Shown piece after piece: positions 21,899 to 31,000 of a stretch of DNA of 41,558 nucleotides. How positions within the stretch are numbered: the first letter of the stretch is position 1; the number at the start of each line of letters is the position of its first letter. The position numbers and the translations under genes are program-made. The DNA comes from Lachnospiraceae bacterium (lineage in GTDB: Bacteria > Bacillota > Clostridia > Oscillospirales > Ruminococcaceae): assembly GCA_023664705.1 (NCBI GenBank), contig JAMPFE010000021.1:1-41558 (forward strand). The letters are read 5' to 3'. A model generated the notes under the pieces. The model was not told the origin of the DNA. It made no database searches and was given only the letters and a program-made list of their open reading frames with translations.

Positions 21899-21943
21899 CA
21901 TAACAAAGCCGCTCGCGAAAGTCTCGCAAACGGCTTTGTTATG
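21899..21943 (-). terminator. Hairpin downstream of tRNA-Pro
   Basis: Perfect 13-bp arms CATAACAAAGCCG (21899-21911) and CGGCTTTGTTATG (21931-21943), 10 bp beyond the tRNA CCA end. It is element-borne and now serves as the trailer or terminator of the tRNA. A T-rich stretch follows on the minus strand. Confidence 0.7.
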
Positions 21944-21953
21944 CGGTTTCCAT

Positions 21954-22030
21954 TGGTCTGAGTGACAGGATTTGAACCTGCGGCCTCTACCACCCCAAGG
22001 TAGCGCGCTACCAATCTGCGCCACACCCAG
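21954..22030 (-). tRNA. tRNA-Pro (anticodon GGG), CCA encoded
   Basis: The 77-nt gene folds fully: acceptor CTGGGTG/CACTCAG, D arm GCGC..GCGC, anticodon stem CTACC/GGTAG with loop TTGGGGT (anticodon GGG), T arm GCAGG/CCTGT with TTCAAAT, and a CCA end in the DNA. It is the integration target of the elements on its 3' side. Integration restores the 3' half, so the gene is intact. Confidence 0.97.
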
Positions 22031-22045
22031 ATATCCAACGGTAAT

Positions 22046-22074
22046 ATTATATCACAACGGAAGGAAAAAGTCAA
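22046..22074 (-). promoter_or_regulatory. tRNA-Pro promoter
   Basis: On the minus strand TTGACT (22069-22074), 17 bp, TATAAT (22046-22051), about 16 bp upstream of the tRNA. Confidence 0.85.
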
Positions 22075-22214
22075 TAGGTTTTAAAAATTTTTTTGACGCG
22101 GGAGCTTTCGGTCGACGGTAGGGATATGTTGAAAACGTACGGACAAATCCACCAAATAAGTTGTACTTTTTGCACAAAAAAATCGCTCTGAGTTATTAAC
22201 TATTGTAAACGGGG

Positions 22215-22243
22215 TTGACTTTTACACGGCATTTTGGTATAAT
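22215..22243 (+). promoter_or_regulatory. Promoter of the EAL gene
   Basis: TTGACT (22215-22220), 17 bp, TATAAT (22238-22243). The leader of about 115 nt to ATG 22365 has no recognised riboswitch. GGAGGGAGG precedes the start. Confidence 0.8.
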
Positions 22244-22364
22244 ATATATAAACCTTACAAAAAACTTCAAGCCAAACGATTTAAAATTGTGAAATATAGC
22301 GAAAGCGGATAGCATACAAACCGTCCGCCGCGGATATATTATATATGGAGGGAGGGGACGCCGC

Positions 22365-24311
22365 ATGAAAAGCGTTTTGTTTGACGTTTCGGCATTGATA
22401 ATGCTCGCGGTCTTGTTTGTGACCGTCGTAATACGCAAGATGACCAAAGGAACGTCAAACCGCCTGTTTCTTCTCCAGATGCTCCTCGCGGTGGCGTCCA
22501 CGTCGTTTGACATCTTCGCCGTCACCCTCGACAACTACAACAGCCGAAACGTCCTCGCGCTGAATATCGCGCATATGGGGTATCTGATAATTCACAATAT
22601 CCACCCGTTTGTGCATATGCTCTTCGTCATCAGCCTTACGGACACATGGCACAGGGTGTTCCGCAGCCGCCTTAAAATAATACTGTTCTTCCTGCCGTAC
22701 GGCGTCACCTTTACCCTGGTCGCGACAAATCCGTTCACGCATTTCATATTCACGGTCGACAACGGCTATACCCACGAAAAGCTGTTCCATATGCTGTATA
22801 TCTGCATAGTGCCGTACATAATCTACAACATCGTGCATATCATCAAATACCGCGCGCTGCTTAACCGCCGCAAGATATTCTCGCTGTTTTCCATGACGGT
22901 CCTCAGTTTTATAGCGGTTATGGTACATCTGTTCATACAGCCGCTGTTGGTGGAATGTTTCGCCATAACTATGTCGCTGTTCATCGTCAGCGCGGGAGTT
23001 CTCCGCCCCGAGGACTACATCGACTCTTTCACGGGTCTGTATAAGCACACCGCCTACGCCTCCGACATGAAGCGCTCCTTCTACAACGACAAGCACGTCA
23101 ACATCGTAATGCTCAATATCGGCAACTACAACACCCTCACGACCATGCTCGGCTACGATATGATGACCGACATCCTCAACGAGGTATCCGCGACCATAAG
23201 CAATATCAACGCCCGTCTGCACGGGCGTGCCGCGCTGTACTTCCTCGACCGCGGACGCTTCCGCATGGTTTTCAGGGAGCGCTACCGCGCCGAAGCCGAG
23301 ACCGCCGCGTCGGAGCTTATGAACGAGCTCAAAATGCGCTCGCACATCAACGGTCTCGACATCAATTTCACGCCCTATATCGTCCTCGCGCGCTGCCCCG
23401 AGGAAATAGAGAGCTTCGAGTCCCTTATGGCTTTCGGCAACGATTTCCACGAAAAGAACCATTACAGCGGTCAGGTAATGCTCGCGCCCGACGTATACGA
23501 CTCCAACGAGTTCGCTATACAAAACAACATCGACAAGATAATCGAGCGCGCCCTCGATAACAATAAGTTCGAGGTGTACTACCAGCCCATTTATTCGATA
23601 AGCGAAAGAAAATACGTCTCCGCCGAGGCTCTCCTCAGACTTTACGACGACGAGCACGGCTTCATCTCCCCCGAAATACTCGTCCCCGCCGCGGAGAAAA
23701 GCGGCGCTATCCACAAGATCGGCGAGTTCGTGTTCGAGGAGGTCTGCAAATTCGTCTCAAGCCGCGAGTACAAGGCGCTCGGCTTGGATTATATCGAGGT
23801 CAACCTCTCGGTCGCTCAGTGCATGCACGGCGACTTGGCGGATAAAATTCTCTCCGTTATGCGTAAGTACGAGGTCTCCCCGGACAGCATAAACCTCGAG
23901 ATAACCGAGACCGCCGCGTCCTATTCGCAGCGCGTAATGACGGAGAACCTCAACAAGCTCTCCCGCGCGGGACTGTCCTTCTCACTCGACGATTACGGCA
24001 CGGGCTACTCGAATATGAAGCGCGTTATCCAGCTCCCGCTGAAAATCGTCAAGCTCGACAAATCCTTCGTCGACGACCAACACAATCCCAAAATGTGGAT
24101 ATTCCTGCAAAATACCGTAAAAATGCTCAAGGATATGCAAATGGAGATCGTCGTGGAGGGCATCGAAACGCAGGAAATGGTGGACGCGTTCTCAAACCTG
24201 AAATGCGACTTCATTCAGGGCTATTTCTTCTCCCGCCCCATAAGCCGAGCGGAGTTCGTGGAGTTTATCGCGGGCGCTTCGGGCATAGCGCTCGAGACCG
24301 TCGATGAATAG
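22365..24311 (+). CDS. Membrane-bound EAL-domain c-di-GMP phosphodiesterase with degenerate GGDEF
   Basis: A 648-residue protein. About seven membrane segments fill residues 5-215. A GGDEF-like domain follows (about 220-365), but its active-site loop reads LDRGRFRMVF, so cyclase activity is unlikely. The EAL domain (about 385-640) keeps the catalytic set: AEALLRLY, EVNLS, LEITETA, LDDYGTGYSN, KLDKSF, VEGIET and QGYFFSRP. It should hydrolyse c-di-GMP and lower motility/biofilm signalling, perhaps under control of a ligand sensed by the membrane part. It has its own promoter and terminator. Confidence 0.9.
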   Translation: MKSVLFDVSALIMLAVLFVTVVIRKMTKGTSNRLFLLQMLLAVASTSFDIFAVTLDNYNSRNVLALNIAHMGYLIIHNIHPFVHMLFVISLTDTWHRVFRSRLKIILFFLPYGVTFTLVATNPFTHFIFTVDNGYTHEKLFHMLYICIVPYIIYNIVHIIKYRALLNRRKIFSLFSMTVLSFIAVMVHLFIQPLLVECFAITMSLFIVSAGVLRPEDYIDSFTGLYKHTAYASDMKRSFYNDKHVNIVMLNIGNYNTLTTMLGYDMMTDILNEVSATISNINARLHGRAALYFLDRGRFRMVFRERYRAEAETAASELMNELKMRSHINGLDINFTPYIVLARCPEEIESFESLMAFGNDFHEKNHYSGQVMLAPDVYDSNEFAIQNNIDKIIERALDNNKFEVYYQPIYSISERKYVSAEALLRLYDDEHGFISPEILVPAAEKSGAIHKIGEFVFEEVCKFVSSREYKALGLDYIEVNLSVAQCMHGDLADKILSVMRKYEVSPDSINLEITETAASYSQRVMTENLNKLSRAGLSFSLDDYGTGYSNMKRVIQLPLKIVKLDKSFVDDQHNPKMWIFLQNTVKMLKDMQMEIVVEGIETQEMVDAFSNLKCDFIQGYFFSRPISRAEFVEFIAGASGIALETVDE

Positions 24312-24318
24312 GATATAC

Positions 24319-24354
24319 CGCGGCGCCGAGCAAAACCGCTTTGCGCCGCGTTTT
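24319..24354 (+). terminator. Terminator of the EAL gene
   Basis: Arms CGCGGCGC (24319-24326) and GCGCCGCG (24343-24350) followed by TTTT. Confidence 0.75.
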
Positions 24355-24431
24355 CCCCGCCTTGGTGAAAACGCACATTGAAAACGATTACAGAACATTG
24401 TTATTTTCTGTTTAAAATCGTAAAATATCTC

Positions 24432-24626
24432 TTGACAAAGTCGGTCAAATCTAGTATAATATATAAGATAACGAGCGGCTTTTGGGGCAGCACCGCGCTG
24501 TCTTGGTTCGGCGCGTCGGCGCCGACAAGGTTCGTGAAAAATTTAGACAAATCCGCGCGGGGGAGCGCCCCCGCAGTCGGACTTTGATGTAGATTTAACG
24601 TCCTGCCGCACGGCAGGACTTTTTTT
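24432..24626 (+). promoter_or_regulatory. pyr operon promoter and attenuator-like leader
   Basis: Promoter TTGACA (24432-24437), 17 bp, TATAAT (24455-24460). The leader folds into CTTGGTTCGGCGC/GCGCCGACAAGG and GCGGGGG..CCCCCGC. It ends in an intrinsic terminator, GTCCTGCC/GGCAGGAC (24600-24619) plus seven T, about 30 bp before pyrC. A terminator inside a biosynthetic leader implies attenuation. A PyrR binding loop was not recognised, so the signal is unknown. Confidence 0.75.
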
Positions 24627-24655
24627 GCTTGACAGTAATTTTTCGGAGGAAAAGT

Positions 24656-25927
24656 ATGGATATATTGTTAAAAAACGGTTATGTGGTCGACGCGGCGAAC
24701 GATTTCGAGGGCATCGCCGACATACTGGTAAATAAAGGGAAAATCGTAAAATGCGCCCCCGATATCGCCGAGACCGCCGACGTGACCGTAGACTGCGCGG
24801 GAAAGACCGTCATCCCCGGCATCTGCGATATGCACGTCCATTTCCGCGACCCCGGGCAGACCCATAAGGAGGACATATTCACGGGTTGTGAGGCTGCCGT
24901 CGCGGGCGGCGTCACGGCAGTCGCGTGTATGCCGAACACCGTGCCCGTCGTCGACAACGCCGAAACGGTCAAGTACATCGTTGACAAAGCCAAGGGCGCA
25001 AAGGCGAGGGTCTACCCCATCGGCTGCATAACAAAAGGGCAGAAGGGCGAGGAGCTCTGCGATTACGCCGAGCTGAAAGCGGCGGGCTGCGTAGCGGTTT
25101 CCGACGACGGCAAGCCCGTGCTGAACGCGCGCTTGCTGTCAAGGGCAATGGTAAAGGCGCATTACGCGGGGCTGCGCGTTATTTCGCACTGCGAGGATCC
25201 GCAGGTCATCCAAAACGGCATTATGAACAGCGGCGAGGTCTCAAAGGAGCTCGGCGTTCCGGGAATGCACCGCATCTCCGAGGACATCTCCACGGCGCGC
25301 GAGATAGTCATGGCGGGCGACCTCGAAATGCCGATACACATAGCGCACGTCTCCACGGCGACGAGCATGCTGCTTGTAAGGCTCGGAGCGCGCTACGGCG
25401 CAATGGTGACCTCGGAAACGTGTCCGCACTACTTTATGCTTACCGACGAAAAGCTTCGTCTCCGCGACGCGGATTACCGAATGAACCCTCCTCTCCGCAC
25501 CGAGGACGACGTCACCGCTATAACCGAGGCGGTCTGCGACGGCACGATAGACTGCATCGTCACCGACCACGCCCCCCACGCCCCCGAGGAAAAGGCGGAT
25601 TTCGAAAAAGCGCCCAACGGCGTCGTCGGTTTGGAAACGTCGCTCGCGGCAACGCTCACCGAGCTTTATCACAGGGGCAAAATATCGCTCAAAAGGATAG
25701 TCCGCCTGATGTGCGTAAATCCCCGCAAGATACTCGGCATAGCGGGCGGCTCTCTCGGCGAGGGCGACATCGCCGACATCACGGTTTTCGACCCCGACGA
25801 GGAATGGGTGGTAGACCCCGAAAAGCTGCACTCCAAGTCCAAAAACACCTGCTTTAAGGGAATGAAGCTCAAGGGCAGAGTGAAAATGACGATAGTCGAC
25901 GGAAAGATAGTTTACGAGGATAAATAA
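24656..25927 (+). CDS. pyrC: Dihydroorotase
   Basis: A 423-residue zinc amidohydrolase that closes carbamoyl-aspartate to dihydroorotate, step 3 of pyrimidine synthesis. The N-terminal metal site DMHVHFRDPG lies at about residue 55, the central histidines are in VISHCEDP and IHIAHVST, and the substrate loop is CIVTDHAPHAPEEK (about 300). Length and motifs fit the class I Firmicute type. Start 24656 (MDILLKNGYVVDA) follows CGGAGG; the longer reading from 24629 has no site. It is the first gene of the operon. Confidence 0.95.
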   Translation: MDILLKNGYVVDAANDFEGIADILVNKGKIVKCAPDIAETADVTVDCAGKTVIPGICDMHVHFRDPGQTHKEDIFTGCEAAVAGGVTAVACMPNTVPVVDNAETVKYIVDKAKGAKARVYPIGCITKGQKGEELCDYAELKAAGCVAVSDDGKPVLNARLLSRAMVKAHYAGLRVISHCEDPQVIQNGIMNSGEVSKELGVPGMHRISEDISTAREIVMAGDLEMPIHIAHVSTATSMLLVRLGARYGAMVTSETCPHYFMLTDEKLRLRDADYRMNPPLRTEDDVTAITEAVCDGTIDCIVTDHAPHAPEEKADFEKAPNGVVGLETSLAATLTELYHRGKISLKRIVRLMCVNPRKILGIAGGSLGEGDIADITVFDPDEEWVVDPEKLHSKSKNTCFKGMKLKGRVKMTIVDGKIVYEDK

Positions 25928-25939
25928 GGAGATAATTTT

Positions 25940-26875
25940 ATGGCACTTGACAGACTTATCGAGAAGATCGAGCAAACTCAGAACCCCACCGTAGCGGGGC
26001 TTGACCCCAAGCTGGACTACGTCCCCGAGTACATCAAGAAGAAGTGTTTTGAAAAGCACGGCGAAACGCTCAAAGGCGCGGCAAAGGCGCTGTACGAGTT
26101 CAACAAGGGGCTTATCGACGCGCTTTACGACGTCGTTCCCGCAGTAAAGCCGCAGGCTGCGTACTACGAAATGTACGGCACGGCGGGCGTCAAAGCGCTC
26201 TACAAAACGCAGGAATACGCCCGCTCCAAAGGAATGTACGTCATCACCGACGCCAAGCGCAACGACATCGGCACCACCATGGAAGCCTACGCGACCGCGC
26301 ACCTCGGCAAGGTCAAGGTCGGCAGCGAGGAGTACGAGCCGTTCCTCGGCGACGCGCTCACAGTAAACGGCTACCTCGGCTCGGACGGCATCAAGCCGCT
26401 GCTCAAGGTCTGCAAGGAGAACGACAAGGGCATCTTCGTGCTGGTAAAGACTTCCAATCCGTCAAGCGGCGAGCTTCAGGACAAGAAAGTCAACGGCGAG
26501 CCCATCTACGAGCTCATGGGCAAAATGTGCGAGGAGTGGGGCGGGGAGCTCCCCGGCGTATACGGCTACAGCGGCGTGGGCGCGGTCACGGGCGCGACCT
26601 ATCCCGAGCAGATAAAGCGCCTGCGCGAGATACTGCCGCACACGTTCTTCCTAATCCCCGGCTACGGCGCTCAGGGCGCGACCGCCAAGGACATCGCCGC
26701 CGCTTTCGACAAGAACGGTCTGGGCGGTATCGTCAACAGCTCCCGCGGCATTATGTGCGCGTATCAAAAGGAAAAATGCGGCGAGCGCGAGTTCGCCGAG
26801 GCTGCCCGCCGCGAGGCTATCCGTATGCGCGACGAGATAATGAGCTTTGTCGGAGAGATAAAAACGGGCAAGTAA
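25940..26875 (+). CDS. pyrF: Orotidine 5'-phosphate decarboxylase (long type)
   Basis: A 311-residue enzyme that decarboxylates OMP to UMP, the last pathway step. Motifs are VAGLDPKLDYVP near the N-terminus, the catalytic Lys/Asp block ITDAKRNDIGTT (about 110-121), and phosphate-binding GGIVNSSRGIM (about 265). Its length places it in the longer subfamily and not the 240-residue B. subtilis type. AAGGAG precedes the ATG, 12 bp after pyrC. Confidence 0.95.
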   Translation: MALDRLIEKIEQTQNPTVAGLDPKLDYVPEYIKKKCFEKHGETLKGAAKALYEFNKGLIDALYDVVPAVKPQAAYYEMYGTAGVKALYKTQEYARSKGMYVITDAKRNDIGTTMEAYATAHLGKVKVGSEEYEPFLGDALTVNGYLGSDGIKPLLKVCKENDKGIFVLVKTSNPSSGELQDKKVNGEPIYELMGKMCEEWGGELPGVYGYSGVGAVTGATYPEQIKRLREILPHTFFLIPGYGAQGATAKDIAAAFDKNGLGGIVNSSRGIMCAYQKEKCGEREFAEAARREAIRMRDEIMSFVGEIKTGK

Positions 26876-26912
26876 AACGGTTTAGGTTGGCAACAGAGGA
26901 GAAACTGAAAAT

Positions 26913-28016
26913 ATGAACACAGAGAACAAAAGAAAGGCGGCGCTTGTCCTCGCGGACGGCACCGTTTTCGAGGGCGAGGGCTTCGGCGCGGAGGGCGATA
27001 CTATCGGCGAGATAGTGTTCACCACCGCCATGACGGGCTATCAGGAGACGCTCACCGACCCGTCCTATTGCGGTCAGATAGTCACGCAGACTTTCCCGCT
27101 CATCGGCAACTACGGCGTAAATAAAATCGACCCCGAAAGCAGCGGCAGCGCCGTTTCGGGCTACATAGTGCGCGAGTGCTGCGAAGTCCCCAGCAACTTC
27201 CGCTGCGAGGGCGACCTTGACGGCTACCTGAAAAGCCTGAACATTGTCGGCATCTGCGATATCGACACGCGCCGCCTCACGCGCATTATCCGCGAGAGCG
27301 GCGTTATGAACGGCGCGATAGTCAGCGGAGATTTCGACAAGGACGCGCTTCTCGAAAAAATACGCGCTTACAGGGTCGGCGAGGTCGTTCCCAAAGTCTC
27401 CGTCAAGGAAAAGGAGTATTATCCCGCCGAAAACGCGCAATATAATGTTGTTCTAATGGATTACGGCTACAAATTCAACATCCGCCGCGAGCTTGTAAAG
27501 CGCGGCTGCAATGTCACGGTAATGCCGTACAACGCGACCGCCGCCGAGATAAAGGCTCTCAGCCCCGACGGCATTATGCTCTCGAACGGTCCCGGCGACC
27601 CCGCCGACAACGCCGCCTCTATAAACACGCTCAAAGAACTTATCCCCGCGCAGATTCCGACCTTCGGCATCTGTCTCGGGCATCAGCTCCTCGCGCTCGC
27701 GAACGGCGCCAAGACCGAAAAGCTCAAATACGGTCACAGAGGAGGAAATCAGCCCGTCAAGGACCTCGCTCTCGACAAGACGTTTATCACCTCTCAGAAC
27801 CACGGCTACGCGGTAGTTAGCGAAAGCGTCCCCGAAAGCGCCGGCAAGGTCAGCCACATAAACGGCAACGACGGCACCTGCGAGGGCGTCCGTTACACCA
27901 ACGCGCCCGCGTTCACGGTGCAGTTCCACCCCGAGGCTTGCGGCGGTCCGCATGACACCTCGTATCTGTTCGACGAGTTCATTAAGCTTATGGGAGGGAA
28001 CAAGCAATGCCGTTAA
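26913..28016 (+). CDS. carA: Carbamoyl-phosphate synthase small (glutaminase) subunit
   Basis: A 367-residue subunit that releases ammonia from glutamine for the large subunit. The N-terminal domain starts ALVLADGTVFEGEGFG, with MTGYQETLTDPSY. The class I glutaminase triad is Cys in TFGICLGHQLLAL (about 248), and His and Glu in VQFHPEACGG. It overlaps carB by 10 bp, consistent with one complex made together. AGAGGAG lies upstream. Confidence 0.96.
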   Translation: MNTENKRKAALVLADGTVFEGEGFGAEGDTIGEIVFTTAMTGYQETLTDPSYCGQIVTQTFPLIGNYGVNKIDPESSGSAVSGYIVRECCEVPSNFRCEGDLDGYLKSLNIVGICDIDTRRLTRIIRESGVMNGAIVSGDFDKDALLEKIRAYRVGEVVPKVSVKEKEYYPAENAQYNVVLMDYGYKFNIRRELVKRGCNVTVMPYNATAAEIKALSPDGIMLSNGPGDPADNAASINTLKELIPAQIPTFGICLGHQLLALANGAKTEKLKYGHRGGNQPVKDLALDKTFITSQNHGYAVVSESVPESAGKVSHINGNDGTCEGVRYTNAPAFTVQFHPEACGGPHDTSYLFDEFIKLMGGNKQCR

Positions 28017-31000
28017 GAAGCGATATAAAGAAAGTACTTGTAATAGGCTCGGGACCTATCGTTATAGGACAAGCCGCCGAGTTCGACTACGCGGGAACTC
28101 AGGCTTGCCGCGCGCTGAAGCAGGAGGGTCTCGAGGTTGTCCTCATCAACTCCAACCCCGCCACCATTATGACCGACAAGCACATGGCGGACAAAATCTA
28201 CATCGAGCCGCTCACCTTGGAGGTCGTAAAGCGCGTTATCGAGATAGAAAAGCCCGACAGCATAGTCTCAAATCTCGGCGGGCAGACCGCGCTCACGCTG
28301 TCAATGCAGCTCGCCGAGAGCGGCTTTCTCGATGAGCACGGCGTAAAGTTGCTCGGCTCCAACCCCGAAACCATCCACAAGGCCGAGGACAGACAAGCCT
28401 TCAAGGACACAATGGAAGCTATCGGGCAGCCCTGTATCCCCTCCAAGGTCGTCGAAAATCTTGAGGATGCCATGGCTTTCGCCGAGGAGATCGGCTACCC
28501 CGTCATCGTGCGCCCCGCGTTCACGCTCGGCGGCACGGGCGGCGGCATCGCCGAAACCCGCGAGGAGCTCCACGAGACCGCCACAAACGGCTTGCGCCTC
28601 TCGCCGATAACGCAAATTCTCGTCGAAAAGTGCATTTCCGGCTGGAAAGAGGTCGAGTTCGAGGTCATGCGCGACCGCAAAGGCAACGTCATCACCGTCT
28701 GCTCCATGGAGAACTTCGACCCCGTCGGCGTCCACACGGGCGACAGCATCGTCGTCGCACCCTGCGTAACGCTCGCCGACAAGGAGTACCAGATGCTCCG
28801 CACAGCCGCGCTCGATATTATTCAGGCGCTCGAGGTCGAGGGCGGCTGCAACTGCCAGTTCGCGCTGAAGCCCGACAGCTTCGAGTACGCCGTGATAGAG
28901 GTCAACCCGCGTGTATCGCGCTCGTCCGCGCTCGCGTCCAAGGCGACGGGCTACCCGATAGCAAAGGTCGCGGCGCGCATCGCGGTCGGCTACACGCTCG
29001 ACGAGATAGTAAATCAGGTCACGGGCAAGACCTACGCCTGCTTCGAGCCCGCGCTGGACTACCTCGTGGTAAAATTCCCGAAATGGCCCTTCGACAAATT
29101 CGTCTACGCCAAGAAAACCCTCGGCACCCAGATGAAAGCCACGGGCGAGATAATGGCGATAGCGCCCTCGTTCGAGGCGGGCATGATGAAAGCCGTCCGC
29201 TCCATAGAGCTGAAAATGGACACCATGACCAAACGCGAGTTCACGCTCCTTTCGGACGATGAAGTCCTCAAAAAGCTCGAGGACGTCGACGTAGACCGCT
29301 CGTTCTGCGTATTTGAAGCACTAAAGCGCGGAATTTCAATTGATACCATTCACGAAATCACCAAAATCGACAAATGGTTCATCGCCAAGCTCAACAACCT
29401 CGTCGAGCTCGAAAAACGGCTCTCCAACGGCAAGCTCACGCAGGAAAAATACGATACCGCGAAAAAATACTGCTACCTCGACAGCACCATCGAGCGGCTT
29501 TCGGGGCAAAAGCTCTCCGACTGCGGCATCGACCGCCGTCTCGCCGTGTACAAGATGGTTGACACCTGCGCGGCAGAGTTCTCCGCGGACACTCCGTACT
29601 TCTACAACACCTTCGACCGCGAAAACGAAGCCGCCGAGTTCATCGAAGCCCACCCCACAGGAAAGAAAAAAGTCATCGTTTTCGGCAGCGGTCCTATCCG
29701 CATCGGGCAGGGCATCGAGTTTGACTACTGCTCCGTCCACTGCGTCTGGACGCTCAAAGAGGAGGGCTGCGAAGCCATCATCTGCAACAACAACCCCGAG
29801 ACCGTCTCCACCGACTTCGACACGGGCACGCGCCTCTATTTCGACCCGCTCACCCGCGAGGACGTCGAGGCGCTCATCGCGACCGAAAAGCCCTACGGTT
29901 GCGTCGTGCAGTTCGGCGGTCAGACGGCTATCTCCCTCACCAAGCACCTCACCGAAATGGGCGTGCGCATTCTCGGCACCCAAGCCGCCGACATCGACGC
30001 CGCCGAGGACAGAGAGCTCTTCGACGAGCTGCTTGAAAAATGCGGCATCCCCAGACCCAAGGGCGAGACGGTTTTCACGACAAAGCAGGCTCTCAAAGCC
30101 GCAAACGAGCTCGGCTATCCCGTTCTGCTGCGCCCGAGCTACGTCCTCGGCGGTCAGAATATGATAATCGCGCACTGCGACGCGGACGTTGACGAGTATA
30201 TGAAGATAATCACAGCCACGGAGCTCGAAAACCCCGTGCTGATAGACAAGTATATGATGGGCACGGAGGTCGAGGTCGACGCTATCTGCGACGGCGAGGA
30301 TTTCGTTATCCCGGGCATAATGGAGCACGTCGAGCGCGCGGGCATACATTCCGGCGACTCTATCTCGATATACCCCTGCCAAAATCTTACAAATCATATC
30401 AAAAAGGTCATCATCGACTACACGGAAAAGCTCGCGAAGGCGCTCCACGTCATCGGTCTCGTTAATATCCAGTACGTCGTGTACAACCACGAGGTCTACG
30501 TCATCGAGGTGAACCCGCGCTCCTCGCGCACAGTCCCGTACATCAGCAAGGTAACGGGCGTTCCCATGGTGGACTTGGCGACCAAGATAATCCTCGGCAA
30601 AAAGCTCAAGGACATGGGCTACGAGAGCGGACTTTACCCCGCGGCAAAATACGTCGCGGTCAAGGTTCCCGTGTTCTCGTTCGAGAAGCTCCACGACGTC
30701 GACAACCAGCTCGGTCCCGAAATGAAGTCCACTGGCGAGTGTCTCGGCATCGCCAAGACGTTCGGAGAGGCTCTGTACAAGGGTCTTACCGCGGCGGGAT
30801 ATAAATTTGAAACGGGCGGCGGAGTGCTCATCTCCGTGCGCGACAGCGACAAAAACGAGATAATCGAGATAGCGAGCCGCTTCGAGGCTCTCGGCTTCAA
30901 AATATACGCGACGGGCGGCACGGCTTCCGTGCTGAACCGCAATATGATAGCCGCGAACCACGTCTGCCGTATCCACGAGGAGCAGGAGCCCAACGTCATC

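Larger units (their letters stand above)
12489..21998. mobile_element. Element 3: phage-satellite-like (PICI-type) island
   Basis: It is bounded by a 45-bp repeat of the tRNA-Pro 3' end. Next to the intact tRNA, int and a CI-like repressor read rightward. From a divergent promoter region a leftward operon encodes a Cro-like protein, HTH and Xis-like proteins, a DnaD-like replisome organiser, a helicase-loader-like protein and a sigma-like remnant, followed by an iteron array. This is the int-stl/str-xis-rep-ori order of Gram-positive phage-inducible islands. No relaxase, capsid, terminase or lysis gene was recognised. The remaining segment carries toxin-antitoxin-like loci and ncRNAs. Confidence 0.7.
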
